Origin: VXLM01 sp965242665
GTDB taxonomy: Bacteria; Chloroflexota; Dehalococcoidia; Lucifugimonadales; VXLM01
NCBI GenBank assembly: GCA_965242665.1
Contig: OZ251484.1
Location: forward strand, 1,674,001-1,738,000
Length of the DNA: 64,000 nt
Reading direction: 5' to 3'
Of the stretch, positions 1-7,646 are shown in pieces. The notes under the pieces were generated by a model. The model did no database searches. It had not been told where the DNA came from and worked only from the letters and a program-made list of their open reading frames with translations. The first letter of the stretch is position 1. Every line of letters starts with the position of its first letter. The translations under genes and the position numbers were made by a program.

Positions 1-318
1 TACCCGACGGAAGCTTCCTATCGGATCCACTCCAGTAGAGTACGAATTCCTATTGTACCGAACGTCTGGGGCTATGTCAATGATTTTTTCGATTGGTTCC
101 ATTTTCTCTTGGGAGGTAGGTGAATCCCCGCGCTCGCCGGGCGCGAACTGCTAGATTTCCGCCCTCGCGGGAATGACGGCAGGGGGATTTACGATTTGGA
201 TGTACCCTGTCGCACAAGGGAAACTGGAACCAATCGACAAGTGTCCGCAACAGCCGCCGTTCGGAAAAACACTTCCCAACCTCTGCAGTCCCGATCCATG
301 AACCCAACCGGACGAACC
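1..318. other. Gene-free stretch with a MITE-like element
   Basis: I see no credible gene here. The stretch contains one small inverted-repeat element (listed separately) and otherwise no recognisable signal. It lies downstream of selD, which reads toward it. Confidence 0.6.
90..236. repeat. MITE-like element with 22-bp terminal inverted repeats
   Basis: The 22 bases at 90-111 are the inverse complement of 215-236 with two mismatches (20 of 22). The interior holds one copy of the GCGGGAATGACG palindrome family found elsewhere in this window. It encodes nothing recognisable. It is probably a non-autonomous mobile element or structured intergenic repeat. Confidence 0.55.
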
Positions 319-1374
319 CTAACTGACCACTACCCTGGCAGCCCCTGCACCTGCGGACGTGATGCCCCCTACGACGGCCGCCCCCGTCACTCCGTGCCGC
401 TCCAATGCCGCCAACAACTCGCCCGCCCGACTCTCCGGCACAGCCATCAAGAGACCGCCGGACGTCTGGGCGTCGCATAGCAGCAACTTGTCGTTCTCTC
501 GGAGCTCCGTCGACCACTCGACCGACTCGTCTGCCGCCCGCAAATTGCGTTCCGTACCGCCCGGAAAGATGCCGGCGTCCACGAGTCGCGCCGCCCCGTC
601 CAGAAGCGGCACGGACGCGAACGAGATCTCCGCCGACGCGTCGCTTGCCCGCAACATCCCGAGAAGGTGTCCAATGAGGCCGAAACCCGTCACATCCACG
701 CAGGCATGAACGCCGACCTCCAGCATCGCCTCGGACGCGGCGCGGTTCAGCGTGCTCATCACGGAAATCGCGTTGTCCAATACGACTGCGCCGACCTGTT
801 GACGCTTCCCCGCAGTGGTGATTATCCCGGAGCCGATCGGCTTGGTGAGGATGAGCGCATCGCCCGGTCTTGCGTCGGCGTTCGTGATCTGTCTGCCGGG
901 CTCCACGACGCCAGTCACGGCCATGCCGTACTTCGGCTCCGCATCGTCGACCGTATGCCCTCCGACGACGATGACCCCGGCCTCCTGCGCCTTCGCCGCG
1001 CCGCCCCGCAAGACCCGCCCAAGGATCTCCTTTGGCATATCGACCGGGAAGCCTACTACGTTCAAGGCAAGCAGCGGCCTGCCGCCCATTGCGTACACGT
1101 CGCTCATCGCATTGGCGGCCGCGATCTCTCCGAACGAAAAAGCATCGTCGACCACCGGCGGAAAGAAGTCCACCGTCTGGACGAGCGCCGTCCCCTCACT
1201 CAGTCGATAGACGGCCGCATCGTCCGCAGTACCGGGGCCAACGAGCAGGTTCGGATCACATACCGGCGGGAGCTGGCGCAGCACCTGCGCCAGGTCGTTT
1301 GGACTAAACTTGCCCGCTCAGCCAGAACAGTGAGCCAGCGTCGTCAGCCGAACGTCATCGTGCGCGTGCGTCAC
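319..1374 (-). CDS. selD: Selenide, water dikinase with in-frame UGA (selenocysteine)
   Basis: SelD makes selenophosphate from selenide and ATP for selenocysteine and selenouridine synthesis. A plain reading frame starts only at 1284, which removes the glycine-rich N-terminus and the catalytic residue. Reading upstream, a GTG at 1374 sits behind an AAGGAGG site and opens VTHAHDDVRLTTLAHCSG, then TGA (1318-1320), then AGKFSP. The TGA occupies the catalytic Cys/Sec position, three residues before the conserved lysine (U19, K22). A hairpin just after it fits a bacterial SECIS. The full product is 351 residues, normal for SelD. The rest of the protein carries family motifs such as VDFFPP and GGHTVDDAEP. 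Known family fact: many SelD proteins are themselves selenoproteins. Inference: this one is too, so the organism needs SelA, SelB and tRNA-Sec elsewhere. Confidence 0.9.
1273..1293 (-). promoter_or_regulatory. Bacterial SECIS-like hairpin in selD
   Basis: A perfect 9-bp stem (CTGGCGCAG with CTGCGCCAG) closes a 3-base GTG loop. The loop begins 34 bases after the in-frame UGA. The spacing and the G in the apical loop match the usual bacterial SECIS layout, in which SelB binds immediately 3' of the UGA codon. Confidence 0.7.
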
Positions 1375-1419
1375 GTGTGCCTCCTTCGTAAGTTCATCCA
1401 ACTATACCATACGCCCCGG

Positions 1420-1615
1420 GGTACGGTTGTAGTTGGGTCGTTAGGCATTCCTGTGCTTCCCATTCCCGCCTTGGTCGTCCCCTCGAACGCCCTCACGCCC
1501 TTGTTGAACGGCGGGTCCGCCGCTATCAAGTCGATACTCTCCGAATTGAGTCCGCGGAGGACGGGGGCAGGTTGTCCTTGAGGAAGAGCATGCGGTTGGG
1601 TGCTATGCTGTTCAT
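1420..1615 (-). pseudogene. Decayed 5' end of a DNA methyltransferase gene
   Basis: Read on the minus strand, ATG at 1615 opens MNSIAPNRMLFLKDNLP. A frame change follows, then LRGLNSESIDLIAADPPFNKG and AFEGTTKAG in another frame. The same series occurs intact in the methyltransferase that begins at 63639 (DLIATDPPFNKG). Similarity stops around 1420, just upstream of selD. This is a frameshifted and truncated relic with no catalytic or target-recognition part left. Confidence 0.75.
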
Positions 1616-1743
1616 GGTCAAGGCAGTCTGCTCCCTGCTTTGGCTGGTCGCCGAGGGTGAGGCTCGCCCCCGTGCGCAAATCTAGTCTACTATGCCTAAC
1701 ACCTCAAATGGCCTAGCAACCCAAATACAACAGGACACCGCTT

Positions 1744-3921
1744 ATGTCAGATGATATGGTACCATGCGACATCTGCAAGGGCGAGAAGATCATCATCTCC
1801 CGTTGGGCGTGGGAAACGGGCGGCAAGACTATCAGATGTCCAGGGTGCATGGGGAGAGGTGAAGTACCGCTTAGCGTCATCCGCGCCAAACAAAAGAGGA
1901 AGTTGGAAGAATCTCGGGCGGCGCAAAACCTCCCGCCCGAACCATCCGAGCCCCAAAATCCATCGGAAAATCCGCAATCCATGCCCATAACAGACCGTGA
2001 CTACTACCACGGCAAGCACCCAGCCGCCTGCACCTGCGTCGAGTGTGTGAGACAACGCCTTGGGAGTACATACGGCACCACAGGCTCTTGTACATGCGCC
2101 TCATGCGAGAGCCGCCGCGGGAGACAGCCGGGGAGACCCCCAATACATCATGGGGGAGCCCCTCGCAAGTCGAAGGAGAGCCCAGTACATTATATAGCTA
2201 AAAAGCGGCGCGGCTTCTGGGGTTGGACCAAATGGCTGGTAGCTAGATTGCTCATTCTGGCAGTGCTATCTACTGCGGCCGCCACGGCCTATCACTGGTA
2301 TAACGGCGCGCCGCTGGCTTCCGCGTTCACCATGACGACGGACGACTATCGGCTAATCGCCGCTTGTCCGACGGAGGTCGAAGCATTCTGGGAGTTCTTC
2401 CGCAGACCATCGCAAGAGGACTACGTGCCGATGTCAGACCGCTACGGGGACGATTGGACGGAGCAGATATGCAATGCCGGCGCGGCACGACAGCAGTCCA
2501 TGCCCACACCCGACACGCAGGCAATGGTGCAGGCCGCTATTGCGGCGACCGTCCAATCAATCACCGCCGCGGACACAACACTGCTGCCAACGGCCACGCC
2601 ATCCAGTACACCGCTGCTAATAGCCGCTCCAACAAGCACGCCGTTGTTGCCTACAGCCACGCCCTCGCCTACACCCGACACGCAAGCAATGGTGCAGGCC
2701 GCAATCGAGGCGACCGTCCAATCAATCACCGCCGCGGACACAACAGCCACGCCCTCGCCTACACCCGAACCGGTAAGCGCAGTGCTGCCCACGGCTACTC
2801 CGGCCAGTACGCCGACACCTACAAACACGCCGCTGCCAATGGCCACTCCAACCAGTACACCGCTGCCTACGGCTACCCCGACAAACACGCCGACGCCTAT
2901 CCCCACCGCGGTAGTTCGCCCCAGCGAGCGGCACATCGAATTGAAGCGCTACATGCTGGAGCTCATCAACGAAGAACGAGCGAGGGCCGGAGTCGATCCG
3001 GTCGTTCTCGGAGACAACATCGCGGCGCAGCTGCACGCGGAATCGTCTCTTGCGAACTGCTTTTCAGGTCATTGGGGAGTGAAGCCCTACATGCGCTACA
3101 GTCTTGCGGGAGGGTACCAATCAAACGGGGAGAATGCACTGGGGTTTGACTACTGCGTCCCAGCGTCCGGCCGATTCGCGACGCTGGGAAGTATGGAGCA
3201 GGAGATTAGAGATGGTATGGATCTGTGGATGGGCAGCTCTGGCCACCGCCGGAGCATCCTTGATCCCTGGTACAAGAAAGTCAACATCGGCCTTGCGTGG
3301 GACCGTTACAACTTCAGTGCGATCCAGCACTTCGAGGGTGATTACGTCGAGTATGATCAATTTCCCACGATTGAAAACGGCATCCTCACGATATCAGGCA
3401 CAGTGAAGAACGGGGCGAGTTTCGCTGATGCCTTCAGCCCACAGATATACTACGACGCGCCGCCACATACCCTCACCCGAGGCCAACTGTCCTATACGTA
3501 TTGCTATGATACCGGACTTCAGGTAGCCGCGTTGCGCCGTCCTCTCTCGTCAAACTGGTACTACCCCGTGCACGAGTTCACTGATACGTACAGAAAGTGT
3601 CTCGACCCATATGAGGTTCCTGCGGACGCGCCAGCACCAAGACCGCCCTCATCTCCCTTCCCGCCGGTCGCGCCGCCCCAACCACCACCTTCCCTTTCCG
3701 TCATCACCGTGCCGTACATTACGGCGTCGGCATGGAGAGTGGATAGCAAGGGGTTTTCCTTCAGAGCCGACCTAAGTGATCTACTATCCAAACATGGAGC
3801 CGGGGTCTATTCAATCATGATATGGGGGGAGGTCAGCGGCAGATCTCTTGTCATATCGCAGTACTCCATATTCTACGGCGTGACCCCGCCCGATACGTAT
3901 GATCCCAGCAGGTACGACTGA
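1744..3921 (+). CDS. Membrane-anchored CAP/SCP-domain protein with N-terminal zinc ribbons
   Basis: The 725-residue protein begins with a CxxC pair at 8-11 and CPGC near 33-36, a DnaJ-like zinc-ribbon pattern. Two further cysteine clusters (CTCVEC, CTCASC) lie near residues 97-120. A single hydrophobic helix follows at about 161-186. Next is a long Thr-Pro-rich linker holding two copies of a DTQAMVQAAI unit. Then comes a CAP/SCP (PR-1-like) domain with LINEERARAG, HAESSLANCF, GENALG and NIGLAW. The C-terminal region is Pro-rich, then unassigned. Cytoplasmic zinc ribbons plus an extracellular CAP domain are inferred from this order. The role is unknown; bacterial CAP proteins are usually surface or secreted. 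It is a single gene with no clear operon partner, and ATG 1759 is an alternative start. Confidence 0.8.
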   Translation: MSDDMVPCDICKGEKIIISRWAWETGGKTIRCPGCMGRGEVPLSVIRAKQKRKLEESRAAQNLPPEPSEPQNPSENPQSMPITDRDYYHGKHPAACTCVECVRQRLGSTYGTTGSCTCASCESRRGRQPGRPPIHHGGAPRKSKESPVHYIAKKRRGFWGWTKWLVARLLILAVLSTAAATAYHWYNGAPLASAFTMTTDDYRLIAACPTEVEAFWEFFRRPSQEDYVPMSDRYGDDWTEQICNAGAARQQSMPTPDTQAMVQAAIAATVQSITAADTTLLPTATPSSTPLLIAAPTSTPLLPTATPSPTPDTQAMVQAAIEATVQSITAADTTATPSPTPEPVSAVLPTATPASTPTPTNTPLPMATPTSTPLPTATPTNTPTPIPTAVVRPSERHIELKRYMLELINEERARAGVDPVVLGDNIAAQLHAESSLANCFSGHWGVKPYMRYSLAGGYQSNGENALGFDYCVPASGRFATLGSMEQEIRDGMDLWMGSSGHRRSILDPWYKKVNIGLAWDRYNFSAIQHFEGDYVEYDQFPTIENGILTISGTVKNGASFADAFSPQIYYDAPPHTLTRGQLSYTYCYDTGLQVAALRRPLSSNWYYPVHEFTDTYRKCLDPYEVPADAPAPRPPSSPFPPVAPPQPPPSLSVITVPYITASAWRVDSKGFSFRADLSDLLSKHGAGVYSIMIWGEVSGRSLVISQYSIFYGVTPPDTYDPSRYD

Positions 3922-3992
3922 GCACGTCCGCGTCGCTCACATCGTCCGCTGCACCGCCCCAATCTCCCGGCGCAGCCGCATCCTCACGCCCC

Positions 3993-4688
3993 CTATCTCC
4001 CGGAATCCCCCCTGCCGCGGCGCAGCCTCCCGAGCAGACCACGCGCGCCGTGCTGCTCCGGTCTATCAGGCGGGGTCTCGCTCTGTTGCTCTCTGCGGAC
4101 CGGATGGCCGCCGGACGGACGCTGGGGTCTTCGCCCCCTGCTCCATAGGTCGGAGAAGAACTCCGGAGTGAACACATGGCGGTCGTCTGCAGCGGTGGCG
4201 AGTTCTTGGGAGAGGTTCGAAGGGAACGCGGCTATCTCCACGTGCTTGCCCATGTTCTTGACCGTTTCGACTGCGTAGGCGAAGTCGCCGTCCCCGCTGA
4301 CGAGGACGGCCGTATCGTACAGGTCGTCCCAGGAGAACTTCAGCAGGTCGGTCGCTACCATGATGTCCACGCCCTTTTCGACGGCGACCGAGCCGCGCAT
4401 CTTCGAGCCGCCAAGGCGCGTCTCGACGTACGGCGTGTTGTTGAGTGCAGTAAGGAACTTCTGCTGGTCTTGGTACGCTTGCGGATCTCGTTCGGAGTCC
4501 CGCAGCACGTTGTAGTAGTAGATGCGGAGCAGATCCCTCCCATCCGCCAGCTTTTGCCCGAGCGCAGCGAAGTCTACGTCGAAGCGCCCGCAATTTTCCT
4601 GGAGGCTGTGATAGAGGTTGCTGCCGTCGATGAAGATGCAAACCCGTACCGACCGACCACGATCTCGACTGTTGCGCCTATTTGTCAT
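3993..4688 (-). CDS. NYN/LabA-like PIN-fold protein
   Basis: The 231-residue protein carries the NYN (LabA/DUF88) fold: VCIFIDGSNLYHSL near the N-terminus, then DIMVATDLL, then VLVSGDGDFAYAVE, which supply the conserved acidic residues of this PIN-like nuclease superfamily. I start at ATG 4688 because GGAGG lies five bases upstream; an ATG at 4712 lacks a site. The Arg/Pro-rich C-terminal 45 residues look disordered. Family members are predicted RNA-acting nucleases or regulators. The substrate here is unknown. It precedes the aminotransferase pair on the same strand, with no sign of a shared role. Confidence 0.85.
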   Translation of the reverse strand: MTNRRNSRDRGRSVRVCIFIDGSNLYHSLQENCGRFDVDFAALGQKLADGRDLLRIYYYNVLRDSERDPQAYQDQQKFLTALNNTPYVETRLGGSKMRGSVAVEKGVDIMVATDLLKFSWDDLYDTAVLVSGDGDFAYAVETVKNMGKHVEIAAFPSNLSQELATAADDRHVFTPEFFSDLWSRGRRPQRPSGGHPVRREQQSETPPDRPEQHGARGLLGRLRRGRGDSGR

Positions 4689-4736
4689 TTCTCCTCCCAA
4701 TCTGTCATGCAATTCACAGAGGTTGCCGACGCCTGT

Positions 4737-6119
4737 CTACCCGGAAAGCTGCGGAACCTCGATGGTCATCTCACGGAACGAATCGTCAAGGATGTCCACG
4801 ATTTCGTCGACATCTGCGCTCGATATGCAGAGCGGCGGCGAGATGTTCAAGAGCTGGCCTCCGACCGGGTTCAAGAGCAACCCTCTGGCGTAGAACTTCT
4901 CGCCGAGCCGCTCCGGGATGCGAAGGTCCGGATCGAAGCCGGTCTTTGCGCGTCGGTCGCCAACCATCTCGATCGTGTTCATCAACCCGATGCCCCGGAC
5001 GTCACCAATGAAGGCGTATCGGCGTTGCATTTCCCGGAGCCGCTCTCGAAAGTACTTGCCCATGCGTGCGGAGTTTTCCACGAATCCTTCCGCCTCGATG
5101 ATCTCCAGATTCTTGAGCGCGGCGGCCGCAGAGACCGGATGCCCTCCGAACGTGTTGGTCATGCGGAAGTAGTTGTCCCCGCCCGCAAAGACGTCCGCAA
5201 TCTCTAGCTTGGCGACCGTCGCTGCAAAGGGGAGATAGCTGCTGACGATCCCCTTTGCAGTGCCCATGATGTCAGGCACGATCCCCCAATTGTCCATGCC
5301 GAACCACTTGCCTGTTCTCCCGTATCCGCAGATGACTTCGTCGGCGACGAGCAGAACGCCGTACCGGTCGCAAATGTCTCGAATCATCGGCCAGTATTCG
5401 CCGCCCGGCACGGCATTGCCCGCATTGCTGGCGACCGGCTCCCCGATGAACGCGGCAATCGTGTCGGGGCCGTGCTCCACGATCAACTCCTCCACCCGCT
5501 GCGCGCAGTACTGCGCGCATTCGGACGGCGTGTCCGAGCCAGACTCGCAGCGGTATGGGTTCGGTTGCGGCGCGTGGATCATGCCGGGATACATCGGCTC
5601 GTAGTCGGAACGGTCGACCGACGCGCTGCCCGCCATCGAGAGAACTCCGCCGGTGGCTCCGTGGTACGAGTCGCGGCGGCTGATGACCTTGTACCGTTGC
5701 GGCTCTCCGTTCCGACGATGGTACGCGCGGGCGATCTTGACGGCAGTCTCCGTCGACTCGGAGCCCCCGTTGACGGGGAAGACGCGCTCCACCGAGCCGG
5801 GAGCAAGCTCCGCGATCTTCTCGGCGACGCGAATGAGCGGCTCCGTCGCAGCCCCATACGGCTGAAATGACAGCTTCCGCAGCTGTGCACGCGCAGCCTC
5901 GCCAATCTCCTTGCGTCCATACCCGACGTTCACGGATGCGTACCCGCCGTTGGGATCGATCCACGTTCGACCCTCGGAGTCCCGAACCCGGATCCCCTCT
6001 CCCTCCACCATGATGAGGGGCTCCCCATGCTCCGCCATGTCGATCCAACTGCGGTTGTGCATCCACAGGTAATCGAGGGCGGCCCGCCGAATATCTTCTG
6101 TCTGCGAGAAATCGTTCAT
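4737..6119 (-). CDS. Class III (PLP) aminotransferase, lysine present
   Basis: This 460-residue fold-type I aminotransferase belongs to the glutamate-1-semialdehyde/omega-aminotransferase group. Visible motifs are the PLP phosphate site NGGSESTETAVK, SRRDSYHGATGG, the metal-free DE pair VADEVICGYGRTG, and the Schiff-base lysine in DIMGTAKGIVSSY. The start is set at ATG 6119 (MNDFSQTED), 29 bases after the stop of the upstream paralogue, with GGAGGAG upstream. The residues after the lysine (IVSSYLPF) differ from the usual GL-GGGY. The substrate cannot be told from sequence. It is the distal gene of a two-gene operon with a paralogue that lacks the lysine. Confidence 0.85.
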   Translation of the reverse strand: MNDFSQTEDIRRAALDYLWMHNRSWIDMAEHGEPLIMVEGEGIRVRDSEGRTWIDPNGGYASVNVGYGRKEIGEAARAQLRKLSFQPYGAATEPLIRVAEKIAELAPGSVERVFPVNGGSESTETAVKIARAYHRRNGEPQRYKVISRRDSYHGATGGVLSMAGSASVDRSDYEPMYPGMIHAPQPNPYRCESGSDTPSECAQYCAQRVEELIVEHGPDTIAAFIGEPVASNAGNAVPGGEYWPMIRDICDRYGVLLVADEVICGYGRTGKWFGMDNWGIVPDIMGTAKGIVSSYLPFAATVAKLEIADVFAGGDNYFRMTNTFGGHPVSAAAALKNLEIIEAEGFVENSARMGKYFRERLREMQRRYAFIGDVRGIGLMNTIEMVGDRRAKTGFDPDLRIPERLGEKFYARGLLLNPVGGQLLNISPPLCISSADVDEIVDILDDSFREMTIEVPQLSG

Positions 6120-6148
6120 TGATTGGATGAGCTCCTCCGAACGGCGTG

Positions 6149-7531
6149 TCACGCCAAGGATGCAACGCCCAACTCCCCCTCGACCTCCCACAGCGCGAGG
6201 TCGATCGCGTGAACGATCTCATCCACGTCGAGCCTCGTCGTCGTGAGGGGTGGAGTAATCGGAACTACGCTGCCGTGTACAGGAAGGATGAGACCGTGCC
6301 TCTTGAACTTGGCGGACAGCCTATCTGGCAGAGCGAGAGCCGGGTCGAATCCGCGCTTGGCGTCGCGGTCGCTTACTAGCTCGACCGCGCACAGCAGCCC
6401 TATCCCTCGAACGTCCCCGACGATCGGATGGTCGGCTATGAGGGACGTCAGCGCTTCCATGAGGTACGCTCCGACGCTGGCCGCATTCTCGACGAGTCCC
6501 TCCGCCTCGATGACCTCAATGTTCTTGAGGGCCATGGCAGACGCGACGGGGTGCCCGGCGAACGTGAAGACGTGCCTGAAGAAGGAGTCCGCGCCGCCAA
6601 AGCGATCGGCAACCGCAGCCGCTGCGGTAACCGACCCGATAGGTACGTAGCCCCCGCCTAGTCCTCCGGCCAACGTCATGATGTCCGGCTCCACTCCCCA
6701 GTGGTCGACTCCGAACATCTTGCCCGTCCGCCCCAATCCGGTCGTGACCTCGTCCGCAATCAGGACGACCCCGTACTCGTTGCATATCTCTCGCAGCATT
6801 GGCCAGTACTCCGGGCCGGGAACGACCCCATCGTTGGTGACCGGCTCTGCGATGACCGCCGCAACGGTGCTGGGCTGATGAAAGCGTATCAGGTCGTCGA
6901 CCGCCCGCGCGCAGCGTGCCGCGCACTCGGACGGCGTAAGCCCGCCACCGCCGCATCGGTAGACATTGGGCTGAGGCGCGAGCAGCATTCCGGGGTAGGC
7001 CGGCTCGTAATCGGCCGTGCCGGAGTCGGTCCGCCCTCCGAGCCACTGGACGATGCCCAAGTCTCCATGATACGAGCCGACTCTGCTAATTATCTTGTAC
7101 CGGCCAGGCTCGCTGTTGCGGCGGTGATAGGCCTTGGCGACCTTGATAGAAGTCTCATTCGCTTCGGACCCGCTGCTCACCGGAAACGTGCGGCTCAGCG
7201 TTCCGGGCATGATTTCCGCAATCTTGCGAACCAGACCGACGGTCGATGGAATGGCCGACCTCTGCGGCATATAGCTGAGCGCCGCAATCTGGTCATAGAG
7301 CGCATCTGCCATCTCACCCCGACCGTAGCCGGCGTGAACGCACCCAAGACCGCCGTTCACGTCGATCCATGAACGGCCATCCGAGTCCGTCACCCGCACC
7401 CCCTCGCCGGCCGCCGCGATCATCGGATCACCGGCCGTCTCCATCTGGAGCCAGTCCCGGTTGTCCAGCCAAAGGTGTCGGTTTGCGGAGCGGCGAAGCT
7501 CCTCCGTGGATGGGTTCTCACTCAACGGCAC
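6149..7531 (-). CDS. Class III aminotransferase paralogue lacking the PLP lysine
   Basis: This is clearly homologous to the next gene: SSGSEANETSIKVAK, SYHGDLG, IADEVTTGLGRTG, FTFAGHPVAS. At the Schiff-base position the expected AKGLGGGY reads AGGLGGGY, with GGA at 6666-6668. Other cofactor-site residues look intact, so the loss is specific. Without the lysine a normal transamination cycle is not expected. The protein may be a regulatory or structural partner, or may do lysine-independent PLP chemistry. The frame is open from GTG 7549, but GTG 7531 (MPLSENPS) has AGAGG seven bases upstream and is preferred. It is the first gene of the operon. Confidence 0.85.
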   Translation of the reverse strand: MPLSENPSTEELRRSANRHLWLDNRDWLQMETAGDPMIAAAGEGVRVTDSDGRSWIDVNGGLGCVHAGYGRGEMADALYDQIAALSYMPQRSAIPSTVGLVRKIAEIMPGTLSRTFPVSSGSEANETSIKVAKAYHRRNSEPGRYKIISRVGSYHGDLGIVQWLGGRTDSGTADYEPAYPGMLLAPQPNVYRCGGGGLTPSECAARCARAVDDLIRFHQPSTVAAVIAEPVTNDGVVPGPEYWPMLREICNEYGVVLIADEVTTGLGRTGKMFGVDHWGVEPDIMTLAGGLGGGYVPIGSVTAAAAVADRFGGADSFFRHVFTFAGHPVASAMALKNIEVIEAEGLVENAASVGAYLMEALTSLIADHPIVGDVRGIGLLCAVELVSDRDAKRGFDPALALPDRLSAKFKRHGLILPVHGSVVPITPPLTTTRLDVDEIVHAIDLALWEVEGELGVASLA

Positions 7532-7563
7532 GTTCGTGCCTCTGTACACACTCGATTCATGTG

Positions 7564-7579
7564 CAATAGTGTACTATTG
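7564..7579. promoter_or_regulatory. Possible operator between divergent genes
   Basis: An inverted repeat CAATAGT-GT-ACTATTG lies between the aminotransferase operon (minus) and the first nuclease-methyltransferase gene (plus). A TTGACA overlaps its right arm, but no good -10 follows on the plus strand. It could bind a dimeric regulator. This is suggestive only. Confidence 0.3.
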
Positions 7580-7646
7580 ACACGCACAGCGTACAAGGCA
7601 AGCCGCCCTTGCAGACCAAAGAACGATCGTGCTAGGATTGCCGCCT

